Shown here piece by piece: positions 10,316 to 24,759 of a DNA stretch of 50,203 bases. The notes beneath the pieces were generated by a model that saw nothing but the letters and a program-made list of their open reading frames with translations, was not told the origin of the DNA and made no database searches. The stretch is from positions 1-50,203 of the forward strand of contig JACSRS010000097.1 in the NCBI GenBank assembly GCA_014879655.1. The letters run 5' to 3'. Numbering within the stretch: the stretch's first letter is position 1; the number at the start of each line of letters is the position of its first letter. The translations under genes and the position numbers were made by a program. This stretch comes from Burkholderiaceae bacterium (lineage in GTDB: Bacteria; Pseudomonadota; Gammaproteobacteria; Burkholderiales; Burkholderiaceae_C).

Positions 10316-11365
10316 ATGAGCTCGCTGCAAATCGGTCTGGCAGTGGCAGGAGGGCTGGTGCTGGCCGGCGTGGTGGCGCATGGCGCCTGGAAGTCGCGCC
10401 GCAACAAGCCACTGCAACCGCAACCCGACAGTGAACCGGCCGCCGCCGGCGGCGCGGACGGCCCGGCGCCGGACGAAACGGCCCGCCTGGAGCCCGGCTT
10501 TGACGGGCCCCTGCCACCGCTGCCGGTGGCCACGCCGGAGCGCCGGCCGGGGCTGGACGCGCTGATTGACGTGATCGCACCGGTCGCGCTTGAAGGGGTG
10601 GTCTCGGGCGATGCCGCGCTGGCCGCGATGCCGCCGACCCGGCGGGCAGGCGCCAAACCTTTTGCGATCGAAGGCCAGAACGACGCCAGCGGGGAATGGG
10701 AGTTCCCGGTGGCCGGCCAGCGCTACCGCGCCTTCCAGGCCGGCGTGCAACTGGCCAACCGCACCGGCCACCTCAACGAGATCGAGTTTTCCGAGTTCGT
10801 CATCAAGACTCAGGAATTTGCCGACGCCGTCAACGGTGCGCCGGATTTCCCCGACATGATCGAGCAGGTGGCCCGCGCACGCGAACTCGACCAGTTCGCC
10901 AGCGAGCACGATGCGCACCTGGGTTTTGTGCTGCGGGCGCGCCATGCGGCGTGGAGTCCGGGCTACGTGCAGCAGCACGCGGCGCGGCTGGGTTTTGTGG
11001 CTGGCATGTTGCCAGGGCGCATGGTGCTGCCGGCCGGCGAGCCGGGCCTGCCGCCGTTGCTCGGCCTGTCGTTCGATACCCAGGCGGCGCTGGCCGAAGA
11101 TCCCGAGCAGTCGGCCATCCGGTCGCTGACGCTGACGCTGGACGTGCCGCAGGTGAGCCGGACCGCGCAGCCCTTCGTGCGCCTGCGCGAGACGGCGATC
11201 GCGCTGGCCGCCAGCATGGACGGCCTGATCACCGACGATCTGGGTCAACCCATCGCTGCCGAATCGCTGGACGTGATCGGTGCTGACCTCGAAAAGCTCT
11301 ATGACACGCTGGACGCGCACGATCTGTCGGCCGGATCGCCACAGGCGCGCCGGCTGTTTTCCTGA
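10316..11365 (+). CDS. zipA: ZipA-like cell division protein
   Basis: 349 residues. An N-terminal transmembrane segment (about 4-22, LQIGLAVAGGLVLAGVVA) is followed by a basic patch, a Pro/Ala-rich linker, a middle region (about 75-215) and a C-terminal domain (about 220-345) that resembles the ZipA FtsZ-binding domain. ZipA tethers FtsZ to the inner membrane. Identity rests on the single-TM topology, the C-terminal domain and the smc-zipA-ligA order; sequence similarity to E. coli ZipA is low. A good site (AGAGGTG) lies 8 bases before the ATG, 71 bases after smc. Confidence 0.8.
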   Translation: MSSLQIGLAVAGGLVLAGVVAHGAWKSRRNKPLQPQPDSEPAAAGGADGPAPDETARLEPGFDGPLPPLPVATPERRPGLDALIDVIAPVALEGVVSGDAALAAMPPTRRAGAKPFAIEGQNDASGEWEFPVAGQRYRAFQAGVQLANRTGHLNEIEFSEFVIKTQEFADAVNGAPDFPDMIEQVARARELDQFASEHDAHLGFVLRARHAAWSPGYVQQHAARLGFVAGMLPGRMVLPAGEPGLPPLLGLSFDTQAALAEDPEQSAIRSLTLTLDVPQVSRTAQPFVRLRETAIALAASMDGLITDDLGQPIAAESLDVIGADLEKLYDTLDAHDLSAGSPQARRLFS

Positions 11366-11384
11366 GTCGCCCGGCCGGACCTGA

Positions 11385-14101
<2,717 letters not shown>

Positions 14102-14104
14102 AAC

Positions 14105-14168
14105 CGACTTTTTCAAGCCATTTTGGCCATCAGCCAGCGTCAAATCGTGCGTTGTTGCTATTGATTGA
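14105..14168 (+). repeat. Dispersed repeat family A, intergenic copy between def and glnD
   Basis: One of the fullest copies: a T-rich left arm (CTTTTTCAAGCCATTTTGGCC), the core GCCAGCGTCAAATCG, then TGTTGCTATTGATTG. It fills most of the 109-base gap between the convergent def and glnD genes. Confidence 0.75.
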
Positions 14169-14210
14169 TGACTGAGCGGAGACTGCACGCAGGCTCGGGC
14201 GTGCGGCAGC

Positions 14211-16844
14211 TCAGGTGACCAGCGCCGCCAGCAGTTCGGTCTCCATCGCGATCTGGCCTTTGCCGTGCTGCAACTCGGGCCCGTCGATCAGGAAGGTATC
14301 TTCGACGCGCTCGCCCAGCGTGGTCACCTTGGCCAGCAGCAGGTTGATCTTGTGTTCGGCCAGGATGCGCGCCACGCCGTAGAGCAGGCCGGGCCGGTCG
14401 CTGGCAGAGACCGACAGCAGCCAGCGCTGGGCTTTTTCGTCAGGGCGCAGATCGACCCGCGGCGCCACCGGGAAGCTCCTGACCCGGCGCGAGACGCGGC
14501 CCCGGTTCGGCGGTGGCAGCGGGCCGCGTTCCTCGACGGTCTGCGCGAGTTGCGACTCGACCATGTTGATCAGTTCGCGGTAGTGCTCGGGAATCAGCGA
14601 GGTGACGACCTGGAAGGTGTCGAGCGCGTAGCCGTTGTTGGTGGTGTGGATCTTCGCGTCCAGAATGCTGAAGCCCGCGCCGTCGAAGTAGCCACAGATG
14701 CGGGCGAACAGGTCGGGCTGGTCGGGCGCATAGACCAGCACCTGCAGGCCTTCGCCGACCGGGCTGTTGCGGGCCCGCACGATGGTCTTGCCGGTGGCGG
14801 CTTCGCCCTTGGGCGGCGCGGCCAGCACGTGGCGTGACAGGTGACGGGTGTGCCAGGCGATGTCGGAGGCATCGTGGCGCATGAAATAGCCGACGTCCAG
14901 CGTATCCCACAAGGCCTTGTGGCTCTCGTGGCGCTGGGCATGCAGCGCGAGCTTGACCAGTGCCTCGCGCTTGCGCAGTTCGATCTCGGCATGCGGGTCG
15001 GCCTCGTGGCCACCGAGCACCCGCAAGGTGTAGCGGTACAGGTCGTGCAGCAGCTTGCTTTTCCAGGCGTTCCAGACCTTGGGGCTGGTGCCGCGGATGT
15101 CGGCCACCGTCAGCAGGTACAGCGCCGTCAGGTGCCGCTCGTCGCCCACTTTCCTGGCAAAGTCGTTGATCACCTGCGGGTCGCTGAGGTCTTCCTTCTG
15201 GGCGATCCGGCTCATGGTCAGGTGCTCGTGCACCAGAAACTCGATCATCTGGGTGTCGTCGCGGCTGATGCCGTGCTGCCGGCAGAACGCGCGGGCGTCG
15301 CGTGTGCCCAGCACCGAATGGTCGCCGCCGCGCCCCTTGGCGATGTCGTGGAACAGCGCCGCAACGTATAGCACCCAGGGCTTGTCCCAGCCGGCCGCCA
15401 GTTGCGAGCAGAACGGGTATTCGTGCGCGTGCTCGGCGATGAAGAAGCGCCGAACGTTGCGCAGCACCATCAGGATGTGCTGGTCCACGGTATAGACGTG
15501 AAACAAATCGTGCTGCATCTGGCCGACGATGCGGCGGAACACCCAGAGGTAGCGCCCCAGCACCGAGGTTTCGTTCATCAGCCGCATCGCATGCGTGATG
15601 CCGATGGGCTCGTTCAGGATGGCCATGAAGGTGGCACGGTTCACCGGGTCGCTGCGGAACGTGCTGTCCATCATGCGCCGGGCGTTGTACAGCGCCCGCA
15701 GTGTGCGAGCGGACAGGCCGACGATGCCCACGGTGTTCTCGAAGACCAGAAAGGTCTCCAGGATGGCGTGGGGCTCGCGCAGGTACAGGTCGTCGCTGGT
15801 GACTTCCAGCAGGCCGTCCTTGTCGGAAAAGCGCGGATTGATCGGCCGCAGTTCGTGCTGGCTGGGGTTCAGCCGCTCCTCGATGTTCAGCAGCAGCACC
15901 TGGTTGAGCTGGGCCACGGCCTTGGCGCTCCAGTAGTAGCGGCGCATCAGCACTTCGCTGGCACGCATCGCCAGCCGGCCATTGGCGGCGAATTCATCGG
16001 TGTAGCCGAACGAACTGGCCACTGCCGCCTGCAGGTCGAACACCAGCCGGTCTTCGCGCCGGCCCGCAATCAGGTGCAGCCGCGCGCGGATCAGCGACAG
16101 CAGCGACTCGTTGCGCTTGATCTGCTGCACTTCAAACGGCGTGGCCAGGCCGTTGCGGGCCAGTTCTTCCCAGCTGGCGCCGAAACCGGCGGCGCGGGCC
16201 ACCCACAGGATCACTTGCAGGTCGCGCAGACCGCCGGGCGACTCCTTGCAGTTGGGTTCCAGCGCGTAGGGTGTGTTTTCAAATTTGTGATGGCGCTGGC
16301 GCATCTCCAGCTTCTTGGCCACGAAGAACGCGCGCGGGTCCATCGCCGCCATGAAGCGCTGCTGGAATTCCTGGAAGAGCGCCTCGTTGCCGGCGATCAG
16401 GCGCGATTCGAGAAGCGCGGTCTGCACCGTGACGTCCTGCGCCGCCATCTTCAGGCACTCTTCGAGCGAGCGCACGCTGGAGCCGATCTCCAGCCCGGTG
16501 TCCCAGCAGCTGCCGATGAAGGCCTCGATGCGCGACTTCAGGACCGGGTTGGTCTCGGGCGACTGGCCGGGCGGCATCAGCAGCAGCACGTCGACGTCGG
16601 AGCGCGGGAACAGCTCGCCCCGGCCAAAACCGCCCACCGCGACCAGCGCGAATGGCACCTCGAAGCCCGCCTGCTGCCACAGTGACAGCAGCAGCCTGTC
16701 GGCCAGCGCCGAAAGCTGGCGCAGCGTCGCGCGCAGGCCCCGGGCAAAGGCGCCGCGCGAGCGCAGCGACTCCATCAGGCGTTCCTTGTCGGCGCGATAG
16801 CCGTCGCGAAGCTGCTGCAGATCGGAAGCGGGCAGGGGCGGCAT
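14211..16844 (-). CDS. glnD: PII uridylyltransferase/uridylyl-removing enzyme GlnD
   Basis: 877 residues, close to E. coli GlnD (890). The nucleotidyltransferase motif [19 protein letters not shown] is at 71-89, the HD hydrolase site [12 protein letters not shown] near 497, and two ACT domains (about 705-780 and 815-877) sense glutamine. It uridylylates PII when glutamine is low and reverses this when glutamine is high, setting nitrogen status for glutamine synthetase and NtrBC. It starts 46 bases after the map stop codon on the same strand, so map-glnD is a likely transcript. Confidence 0.97.
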   Translation of the reverse strand: MPPLPASDLQQLRDGYRADKERLMESLRSRGAFARGLRATLRQLSALADRLLLSLWQQAGFEVPFALVAVGGFGRGELFPRSDVDVLLLMPPGQSPETNPVLKSRIEAFIGSCWDTGLEIGSSVRSLEECLKMAAQDVTVQTALLESRLIAGNEALFQEFQQRFMAAMDPRAFFVAKKLEMRQRHHKFENTPYALEPNCKESPGGLRDLQVILWVARAAGFGASWEELARNGLATPFEVQQIKRNESLLSLIRARLHLIAGRREDRLVFDLQAAVASSFGYTDEFAANGRLAMRASEVLMRRYYWSAKAVAQLNQVLLLNIEERLNPSQHELRPINPRFSDKDGLLEVTSDDLYLREPHAILETFLVFENTVGIVGLSARTLRALYNARRMMDSTFRSDPVNRATFMAILNEPIGITHAMRLMNETSVLGRYLWVFRRIVGQMQHDLFHVYTVDQHILMVLRNVRRFFIAEHAHEYPFCSQLAAGWDKPWVLYVAALFHDIAKGRGGDHSVLGTRDARAFCRQHGISRDDTQMIEFLVHEHLTMSRIAQKEDLSDPQVINDFARKVGDERHLTALYLLTVADIRGTSPKVWNAWKSKLLHDLYRYTLRVLGGHEADPHAEIELRKREALVKLALHAQRHESHKALWDTLDVGYFMRHDASDIAWHTRHLSRHVLAAPPKGEAATGKTIVRARNSPVGEGLQVLVYAPDQPDLFARICGYFDGAGFSILDAKIHTTNNGYALDTFQVVTSLIPEHYRELINMVESQLAQTVEERGPLPPPNRGRVSRRVRSFPVAPRVDLRPDEKAQRWLLSVSASDRPGLLYGVARILAEHKINLLLAKVTTLGERVEDTFLIDGPELQHGKGQIAMETELLAALVT

Positions 16845-16890
16845 CAGCAGGGCCCTGCGCGGTGGCGGCCAGGCGTCACCGTTGCGCCCC

Positions 16891-17694
16891 TCATGCCTTG
16901 ACGAACGCGGGCGGCGGCGGCGTGCCGGCCGACACGGTCAGCACTTCGTAGCCGGTCTCGGTGACCAGGATGGTGTGCTCCCATTGCGCCGACAGCGAAT
17001 GGTCCTTGGTGACGATGGTCCAGCCGTCGCCCAGCTCCTTGATGTCACGCCGGCCGGCGTTGATCATCGGCTCGATCGTGAAGGTCATGCCGGGCCTGAG
17101 CTCGTCCAGCGTGCCCGGCCGGCCGTAGTGCAGCACCTGCGGTTCTTCATGGAAGACGCGGCCGATGCCATGGCCGCAGAACTCGCGGACCACCGAAAAG
17201 CCGTGGCCTTCGGCGAATTTCTGGATCGCTGCGCCAATGTCGCCCAGATGGGCGCCGGGGCGCACCTGCACGATGCCGTGCCACATTGCGTCATAGGTGA
17301 GGGCGGCCAGGCGTTTGGCCGCAATCGAGGCTTCGCCGACCAGGAACATGCGGCTGGTGTCACCGTGCCAGCCGTCCTTGATGACGGTGACGTCGATGTT
17401 CAGGCTGTCGCCCTTCTTCAGCGGCTTGTCGTTCGGGATGCCGTGGCACACCTGATGGTTCAGCGACGTGCAGATCGACTTGGGGTAGGGCACATAGCCC
17501 GCCGGCTGGTAGTTCAGTGGCGCCGGAATCGCGCCCTGGACCTGCGTGATGTAGTCGTGCGCCAGCTTGTCCAGCTGGTTGGTCGTCACGCCGGGTTTGA
17601 CGTGAGGGGTGAGGTAGTCGAGCACCTCGGAGGCCAGCCGGCCGGCCACGCGCATGCCGGCAATGCCGTCCGCGTCTTTGTAAGTGATTGTCAT
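16891..17694 (-). CDS. map: Type I methionine aminopeptidase
   Basis: 267 residues, like E. coli Map (264). Metal ligands are in [31 protein letters not shown] and the final WEHTILV glutamate. It removes the initiator methionine after deformylation. In many bacteria map is beside rpsB; here it is followed by glnD and diverges from purL. The ATG lies 8 bases after a GATAAT with an extended TG, identical for 19 bases with the dapC start region, so translation may begin on a leaderless mRNA. Confidence 0.97.
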   Translation of the reverse strand: MTITYKDADGIAGMRVAGRLASEVLDYLTPHVKPGVTTNQLDKLAHDYITQVQGAIPAPLNYQPAGYVPYPKSICTSLNHQVCHGIPNDKPLKKGDSLNIDVTVIKDGWHGDTSRMFLVGEASIAAKRLAALTYDAMWHGIVQVRPGAHLGDIGAAIQKFAEGHGFSVVREFCGHGIGRVFHEEPQVLHYGRPGTLDELRPGMTFTIEPMINAGRRDIKELGDGWTIVTKDHSLSAQWEHTILVTETGYEVLTVSAGTPPPPAFVKA

Positions 17695-17713
17695 GGATGG
17701 CGATTATCCCACC
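17692..17713 (-). promoter_or_regulatory. Start-proximal extended -10 element of map
   Basis: Minus strand reads GTGGGATAATCGCCATCC then ATG. TGG ahead of GATAAT is an extended -10. The -10 ends 8 bases before the start codon, predicting a leaderless or nearly leaderless transcript. Confidence 0.6.
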
Positions 17714-17762
17714 CGGTCCGCGCCGGTGCAGGGCGCCGGGCGGCCCGCGCCGGAGCGCCCGT

Positions 17763-17768
17763 TAAAAT
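17763..17768 (+). promoter_or_regulatory. Putative purL -10 box
   Basis: TAAAAT stands in an otherwise GC-rich 166-base divergent region between map and purL, about 92 bases before the chosen GTG. No convincing -35 hexamer is present at the right distance. Confidence 0.4.
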
Positions 17769-17860
17769 CAGGGTTTCCACGAGTGGCCCCGTTGTGCAGC
17801 GAGTTCCGCGCTGCAATGGCGTGGACATTTCGATCCAACCCGCGACCTCGCGCCACCACT

Positions 17861-20800
17861 GTGAACCTGCACATCACTGCTTTTGAGGGCGGCAACGCAC
17901 TCAGCGCCTTCCGTGTCCGCCAGCTGCTCCCCCGCCTGACGGCCATCCACGACCGCATCACCGGCCTTTCGGCGCGGCATGTGCATCTGGTGGCGACCGA
18001 AGCCGCGCCGACTGCGGCCGAACGGGAGCAATTTGCCGCGCTGCTGCAGTACGGCGAGCCATACGACAACCTGGCCGGGCTGGACGCCCCGCTGGTGGTG
18101 GTCTCGCCGCGGCTGGGCACGGTGTCACCCTGGGCGTCAAAGGCGACCGACATCGCCCACAACTGCGGCCTGGCCCTGCGGCGCATCGAGCGCATCACCG
18201 AATACCGCATCGCGCTGCAGCCGCGGCTGTTCGGCACCGTCGAGCTGACGCCGGCGCAATGGCAGGCGGTGGCCGATCTGCTGCACGACCGCATGACCGA
18301 AAGCGCGCTGGCGGCGCGCGAGCAGGCGCTGGGCCTGTTTCGCGAACTGCAGCCGGCGCCGATGGAGCATGTCGACGTGCTGGCGGGCGGCCGCGCCGAG
18401 CTGGAGGTGGCCAACACCCGCTTCGGGCTGGCGCTGGCCGACGACGAGATCGACTATCTGGTGAACGCGTTCACCGGCCTGGGCCGCAACCCGACCGACG
18501 TCGAGCTGATGATGTTTGCGCAGGCCAACAGTGAACATTGCCGCCACAAGATCTTCAACGCCAGCTTCACCATCGACGGGCAGCCGCAGGGCGATTCGCT
18601 GTTTGCGATGATCCGCAACACGCACAAACTGGCGCCGCAGCACACGGTGGTGGCCTACAGCGACAACGCCTCGGTGATGGAAGGTGGCGAAATCCAGCAC
18701 TTTTCAGCCTTTTTTGGGGAAACCCAGCACCAGGGGGTGCTTTCCAGCTATCAAAAACAAAGCATCCGCAGCCATGTGCTGATGAAGGTGGAAACGCACA
18801 ACCACCCCACGGCGATCTCTCCGTACCCCGGTGCATCGACCGGGGCGGGCGGCGAGATCCGCGACGAAGGCGCCACCGGCCGGGGCTCGCGCCCCAAGGC
18901 GGGTCTGACCGGTTTCACGGTGTCGCGCCTGTGGGGCGGCCTGTCGGACCAGCCGGGCGGCAAGCCCGACCACATTGCCAGCCCGCTGCAGATCATGACC
19001 GAAGGGCCGCTGGGCGGCGCCGCCTTCAACAACGAATTCGGCCGGCCCAACCTGCTGGGCTATTTCCGTGAATACGAGCAGACCGTGGGCGGCGTGCAGC
19101 GCGGCTATCACAAGCCGATCATGATTGCCGGCGGTCTGGGCAGCATCGACGCGCGGCAGACGCGCAAGATCGAGTTTCCCGCCGGCTCGCTGCTGATCCA
19201 GCTCGGCGGCCCGGGCATGCGCATCGGCATGGGCGGCAGCGCCGCCAGTTCGATGGCCACCGGCGCCAATGCGTCGCACCTGGACTTCGACTCGGTGCAG
19301 CGCGGCAATCCCGAGATCCAGCGCCGCGCGCAGGAGGTCATCAACCACTGCCAGGCGCAGGGCGACGCCAACCCGATCCTGGCCATTCACGACGTGGGCG
19401 CCGGTGGCCTGTCCAATGCCTTCCCCGAGCTGACCAACGACGCCGGCCGCGGCGCGCGCTTCGATCTGCGTGCCGTGCCGCTCGAAGAATCGGGCCTGGC
19501 GCCCAAGGAGATCTGGTGCAACGAGAGCCAGGAGCGCTATGTGCTGGCCATCGCGCCCGACTCGCTGCCGCTGTTCCAGGCCTTCTGCGAGCGCGAGCGC
19601 TGCCCGTTTGCAGTGGTCGGCGTGGCCACCGAAGCGCGCGAACTGGTGCTGGCAGATGGGGACGAGCAAGCCGCCGCGCGCCGCGCCGGGCCGCCCCAAG
19701 CAAGCGCAGCCCCCTCGGGGGGCAGCGAACCACACGAAGTGGGGAGCGTCGGGGCTCCGGTGAGCATGCCGATGGACGTGCTGCTGGGCAAGCCGCCCAA
19801 GATGCACCGCAACGTGCAAACGGTGCGGCGCGACTTTGTGCCGATGGACCTGACCGGTGTGAGCCTGCAGCAGGCCGTGATCGACGTGCTGAGCCACCCC
19901 ACGGTGGCGTCCAAACGCTTTCTGATCACCATCGGTGACCGCAGCGTCGGCGGCCTGACGCACCGCGACCAGATGGTCGGTCCCTGGCAGGTGCCGGTGG
20001 CCGATTGCGCGGTGACGCTGGCGGATTACAGCGGCTTTGCCGGCGAGGCGATGAGCCTGGGCGAGCGCACGCCGCTGGCCGCCATCGATGCCGCCGCTTC
20101 GGGCCGCATGGCGGTGGCCGAGGCCATCACCAACCTGCTGGCCGCACCGATCGAACTGCCGCGCGTCAAGCTGTCGGCCAACTGGATGGCCGCCTGTGGC
20201 GAGCCCGGTGAAGACGCTGCGCTGTACCAGACGGTGAAGGCGGTGGGCATGGAGCTGTGCCCGGCGCTGGGCATCTCGATTCCCGTGGGCAAGGATTCGC
20301 TGTCCATGCGCACCCAGTGGCCCGACCCGCAGAACGCCGCGCAGCAGCGCAAGGTGACCTCGCCGGTCAGCCTGATCGTCACTGCCTTTGCCACGCTGGC
20401 CGACGTTCGCGGCACGTTGACGCCGCAGCTGGACGTGCTCACCCCCGACACCACGCTGGTGCTGGTCGATCTGGGTCGGGGCCGCAACCGCATGGGCGGC
20501 TCCATCCTGGGGCAAGTGCTCGACCAGCCGGGTGACGAGGTTCCCGACCTGGACGATCCGCAGGACCTGGTCAACCTGGTGAATGCGGTGAATGCGCTGC
20601 GCAGCGCCGGTCAGCTGCTCGCCTATCACGACCGCAGCGATGGCGGGCTCTTGGCTGCGGCGGCCGAGATGGCCTTTGCCGGCCATGTGGGGGTGACCCT
20701 GAATGTGGACCTCCTGGTCACCGAAGGCGATGGCATCAGCGACAGCCGGGCCGACTTCGGCGACGCCAAGAACTGGGCCGGGCAGGTGGGCGCGCGCCGC

Positions 20801-21961
20801 GACGAGCTGACGCTCAAGGCGCTGTTTGCCGAAGAACTTGGGGTGCTGCTGCAGGTGCGAACGGCCGAGCGCGACGCGGTGATGCAGACGCTGCGCGCGC
20901 ACGGGCTGTCCCGGCACAGCCATTTCGTCGGCAAGACACGGCCGCCGTCGTCGGCACTGCCGCACGGCGTGGGCCAACTGTCGGTCTGGCGCGACGCCAA
21001 AGAGGTGTTCAGCGCGCCGCTGGCCGACCTGCACCAGGTCTGGGACAGCGTGAGCTGGCGCATCTGCCAGCAGCGCGACAACCCGGCCTGCGCCGACGCC
21101 GAGCACGCGGCGGCCGGCGCGCCGGCCGACCCGGGCCTGCATCTGAACCTGAACTTCGATCCGGCGCAGGACGTTGCTGCGCCTTACCTGAACCTGTCGC
21201 GCCCCCGCGTGGCCATCCTGCGCGAGCAGGGCGTGAATTCGCACATCGAGATGGCCTATGCGTTCACCGAGGCCGGTTTCGACGCGGTGGACGTGCACAT
21301 GACCGACCTGCAAAGCGGGCGCGCCCGGCTGCAGGACTTCAAGGGCCTGGTGGCCTGCGGTGGCTTCAGCTACGGTGACACGCTGGGCGCGGGCATCGGC
21401 TGGGCACGCTCCATCACCTTCAACCCGGCGCTGTCGGGCCAGTTCCGTGATTTCTTTGGCCGCGCCGATACCTTTGGCCTGGGCGTGTGCAACGGCTGCC
21501 AGATGTTTGCCGAACTGGCCGACATCATCCCCGGCGCGCAGCACTGGCCGCGCTTCACCACCAACCAGAGCGAGCGCTTCGAGGCGCGCCTGTCACTGGT
21601 GGAAGTGCTGGAGTCGCCCAGCCTGTTCCTGCAGGGCATGGCCGGCAGCCGCCTGCCGATTGCGGTGGCCCATGGCGAGGGCTTTGCCAACTTCCAGCAT
21701 CGCGGCGACGCGGCGCGGGCCATTGCTGCGATGCGCTACGTGGACAACGCCGGCGCCGCGACCGAAACCTACCCGTTCAATCCCAACGGCAGCCCCGATG
21801 GCCTGACCGGCGTGACCACTGCCGACGGGCGCTTCACCGCGATGATGCCGCACCCTGAGCGGGTCTTCCGCAACATCCAGATGAGCTGGACGTCGGGCAA
21901 CCCGGCCGACTTCAGCCCCTGGATGCGCATCTGGCGCAATGCGCGCAAGTGGGTGGGTTGA
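17861..21961 (+). CDS. purL: Phosphoribosylformylglycinamidine synthase PurL (large form)
   Basis: 1366 residues from the GTG giving (M)[17 protein letters not shown], which aligns with the family N-terminus; the open frame extends 59 codons further without matching homologues. Order: PurS-like N-terminus, linker, two FGAM-synthase halves (NSEHCRHK and [13 protein letters not shown] are the ATP/substrate blocks), then a C-terminal glutaminase (nucleophile in GVCNGCQMF, later HGEGFANF). It makes FGAM in de novo purine synthesis. It is about 70 residues longer than E. coli PurL. At least two extra segments coincide with dispersed repeats: residues about 281-300 (family A-like) and about 600-632 (family B). 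All catalytic blocks are intact. Confidence 0.97.
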   Translation: MNLHITAFEGGNALSAFRVRQLLPRLTAIHDRITGLSARHVHLVATEAAPTAAEREQFAALLQYGEPYDNLAGLDAPLVVVSPRLGTVSPWASKATDIAHNCGLALRRIERITEYRIALQPRLFGTVELTPAQWQAVADLLHDRMTESALAAREQALGLFRELQPAPMEHVDVLAGGRAELEVANTRFGLALADDEIDYLVNAFTGLGRNPTDVELMMFAQANSEHCRHKIFNASFTIDGQPQGDSLFAMIRNTHKLAPQHTVVAYSDNASVMEGGEIQHFSAFFGETQHQGVLSSYQKQSIRSHVLMKVETHNHPTAISPYPGASTGAGGEIRDEGATGRGSRPKAGLTGFTVSRLWGGLSDQPGGKPDHIASPLQIMTEGPLGGAAFNNEFGRPNLLGYFREYEQTVGGVQRGYHKPIMIAGGLGSIDARQTRKIEFPAGSLLIQLGGPGMRIGMGGSAASSMATGANASHLDFDSVQRGNPEIQRRAQEVINHCQAQGDANPILAIHDVGAGGLSNAFPELTNDAGRGARFDLRAVPLEESGLAPKEIWCNESQERYVLAIAPDSLPLFQAFCERERCPFAVVGVATEARELVLADGDEQAAARRAGPPQASAAPSGGSEPHEVGSVGAPVSMPMDVLLGKPPKMHRNVQTVRRDFVPMDLTGVSLQQAVIDVLSHPTVASKRFLITIGDRSVGGLTHRDQMVGPWQVPVADCAVTLADYSGFAGEAMSLGERTPLAAIDAAASGRMAVAEAITNLLAAPIELPRVKLSANWMAACGEPGEDAALYQTVKAVGMELCPALGISIPVGKDSLSMRTQWPDPQNAAQQRKVTSPVSLIVTAFATLADVRGTLTPQLDVLTPDTTLVLVDLGRGRNRMGGSILGQVLDQPGDEVPDLDDPQDLVNLVNAVNALRSAGQLLAYHDRSDGGLLAAAAEMAFAGHVGVTLNVDLLVTEGDGISDSRADFGDAKNWAGQVGARRDELTLKALFAEELGVLLQVRTAERDAVMQTLRAHGLSRHSHFVGKTRPPSSALPHGVGQLSVWRDAKEVFSAPLADLHQVWDSVSWRICQQRDNPACADAEHAAAGAPADPGLHLNLNFDPAQDVAAPYLNLSRPRVAILREQGVNSHIEMAYAFTEAGFDAVDVHMTDLQSGRARLQDFKGLVACGGFSYGDTLGAGIGWARSITFNPALSGQFRDFFGRADTFGLGVCNGCQMFAELADIIPGAQHWPRFTTNQSERFEARLSLVEVLESPSLFLQGMAGSRLPIAVAHGEGFANFQHRGDAARAIAAMRYVDNAGAATETYPFNPNGSPDGLTGVTTADGRFTAMMPHPERVFRNIQMSWTSGNPADFSPWMRIWRNARKWVG
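18701..18761 (+). repeat. Family A-like dispersed repeat inside purL
   Basis: TTTTCAGCCTTTTTTGG, then CCCAGCACCAGG, GGTGCTTTCCAGCTATCAAAAA. The T-rich arm, CCAGC and GCTATcaaaa landmarks match family A in the same order, though the core is more diverged (a sister variant). AT-rich against a GC-rich gene. In frame; encodes about [20 protein letters not shown] just before the conserved KVETHNHP block, about seven residues longer than E. coli here. Confidence 0.6.
19659..19756 (+). repeat. Dispersed GC-rich repeat family B inside purL
   Basis: Consists of GACGAGCAAGCCGCCGCG, GGGCCGCCCCAAGCAAGCG, a small CCCCCTCGGGGGG palindrome, and CACGAAGTGGGGAGCGTCGGGGCT. I recall near-identical elements scattered through Comamonadaceae genomes. 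In frame, it encodes an Ala/Gly/Ser/Pro-rich loop between LVLADG and the conserved [12 protein letters not shown], about 25 residues longer than in E. coli. Confidence 0.7.
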
Positions 21962-22110
21962 GCCTACTCACAAGCAGAGGAAGCGCCGCCGGCGCGCACA
22001 GCGGATGCGCCGCGCGGTCCGGAACGGGCCACCGTTTGTCGGCCTTACACTGGCGCCCACTGTTTCCGTCTTGCGTTGTGCACGCGCCAAATCACCAAAA
22101 GGAGTTCCTG

Positions 22111-22599
22111 ATGCAGAAAGCCCGAAGTTTCCGAACCCTTGCCGAGCGCCATCGCCGCCTGGTTCATGCGTTCGCCGTTGCCGCGGTGTTGAGCGCTGGC
22201 GCATTGCAGGCGGTACCCGCGCAGGCGGCCGGACAGCTGGTGTTGACCGCGACGGGGAAGGACGGCACTTTTCTGGGCAAACCCTCGTGTTCGGTATCGT
22301 TTCAGGTCAACAACCCGACGTCTGGCGAGGTGACCCTGTTTTCGACCGATCTGCTCGCGGTGGACGCTGTGACTGGCAAGGCGCTGGAAACCGTCAGCCT
22401 GCCGGGGGTTGGCATCGCCGGAGGAAAACTGGCGCCGCAATCCGTGAGCAAGCCGTGGCCGCTGAACCTGCAGGCGACCACCTGCGACAAGGTCGCGGTG
22501 CGGTTCAAGAAGCTGCTCTGCGTGGTGGGCGGACGGCCGTGCGCGCCCATCGCGGTTGAACAAAAAGGCCTGGCGTCGATCACGGCGCCTGCGCAATAG
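22111..22599 (+). CDS. Small secreted cysteine-containing protein of unknown function
   Basis: 162 residues starting at an ATG with an excellent AAGGAG six bases upstream; longer in-frame starts overlap purL and are unlikely. Residues about 1-40 form a signal peptide: Arg-rich start, hydrophobic core AFAVAAVLSAGAL, and an AQA cleavage site before AGQLVLTA. The mature part of about 120 residues looks beta-rich and has four cysteines (PSC, TTC, LLC, RPC), consistent with two disulfides in the periplasm or outside. I do not recognise it securely; a faint likeness to IrmA-type Ig-like secreted proteins is only an impression. A terminator follows directly. Confidence 0.72.
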   Translation: MQKARSFRTLAERHRRLVHAFAVAAVLSAGALQAVPAQAAGQLVLTATGKDGTFLGKPSCSVSFQVNNPTSGEVTLFSTDLLAVDAVTGKALETVSLPGVGIAGGKLAPQSVSKPWPLNLQATTCDKVAVRFKKLLCVVGGRPCAPIAVEQKGLASITAPAQ

Positions 22600-22628
22600 G
22601 CAGACGGCTGCCTGCCCGTCCGCCTTTT
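22599..22628 (+). terminator. Rho-independent terminator after the secreted-protein gene
   Basis: Inverted repeat GGCAGACGG / CCGTCCGCC (one mismatch, 8-base loop) followed by TTTT. It begins at the stop codon of the upstream gene. Confidence 0.7.
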
Positions 22629-22714
22629 CAAAGCAGAATTTTCCACCGGGCGCCGCCTGATCGGCGGTTCGGAAGACGCCTGGGTTGCCGGCGTCAACTT
22701 CTCGCCGGCCGGCC

Positions 22715-24388
<1,674 letters not shown>

Positions 24389-24759
24389 TCAGGATCCTTG
24401 GGTTGGTCAGGGAGGGGTGGACCCCACTGTGACGGCAGACCCGGCGGGCTGGCTAGGGGGTTTTCCGCAAGGCCCGGCCTGTCAGGTTCGAAAGGCAATG
24501 GCGCCCCGTGCCGTCTGGCAGGGGTGGCCGTTCGTTCCCGGCCGCGGGGCAGGGCTGCCCAACCGGGGACCCCCGGGCCGCTTTTGCATCAATATTGAAT
24601 AAAATATGGGGCAATCCAGCGTCAAATGGACATTGCTTGCTATCAATATGAAATTGACCTTTCATCGGCTTTGACCGTTGATGCCCGCCGCCAGGGGCGG
24701 GCCCGCAGTCCCAGTCAAAATCAACGGTTTCCCGAACCCCACTTCCCGAGACTCCGCTC
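24389..24759. other. 371-base divergent intergenic region
   Basis: Lies between the acyl-CoA synthetase (minus) and the DUF808 gene (plus). It holds a family A repeat (24588-24654) in the only markedly AT-rich stretch, and a CAAAAT box near 24716 that may be the -10 of the DUF808 gene. I see no convincing small gene or structured RNA in the rest. Confidence 0.5.
24588..24654 (+). repeat. Dispersed repeat family A, intergenic copy
   Basis: Core AATCCAGCGTCAAATGG followed by ACATTGCTTGCTATCAATATG, with an AT-rich left flank (TTGAATAAAATATGGGG). The left flank could also work as a promoter: TTGCAT and TAAAAT. Confidence 0.75.

Noticed and set aside
17684-17860. 59-codon N-terminal extension of PurL
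   Set aside because: Runs through the promoter-like TAAAAT box and shows no family similarity; GTG 17861 matches the conserved N-terminus.
18704-21544. 946-codon open frame antisense to purL
   Set aside because: High-GC shadow frame. Its translation is rich in His/Arg/Gln/Ala/Val with no recognisable domain, while purL on the other strand is fully conserved.
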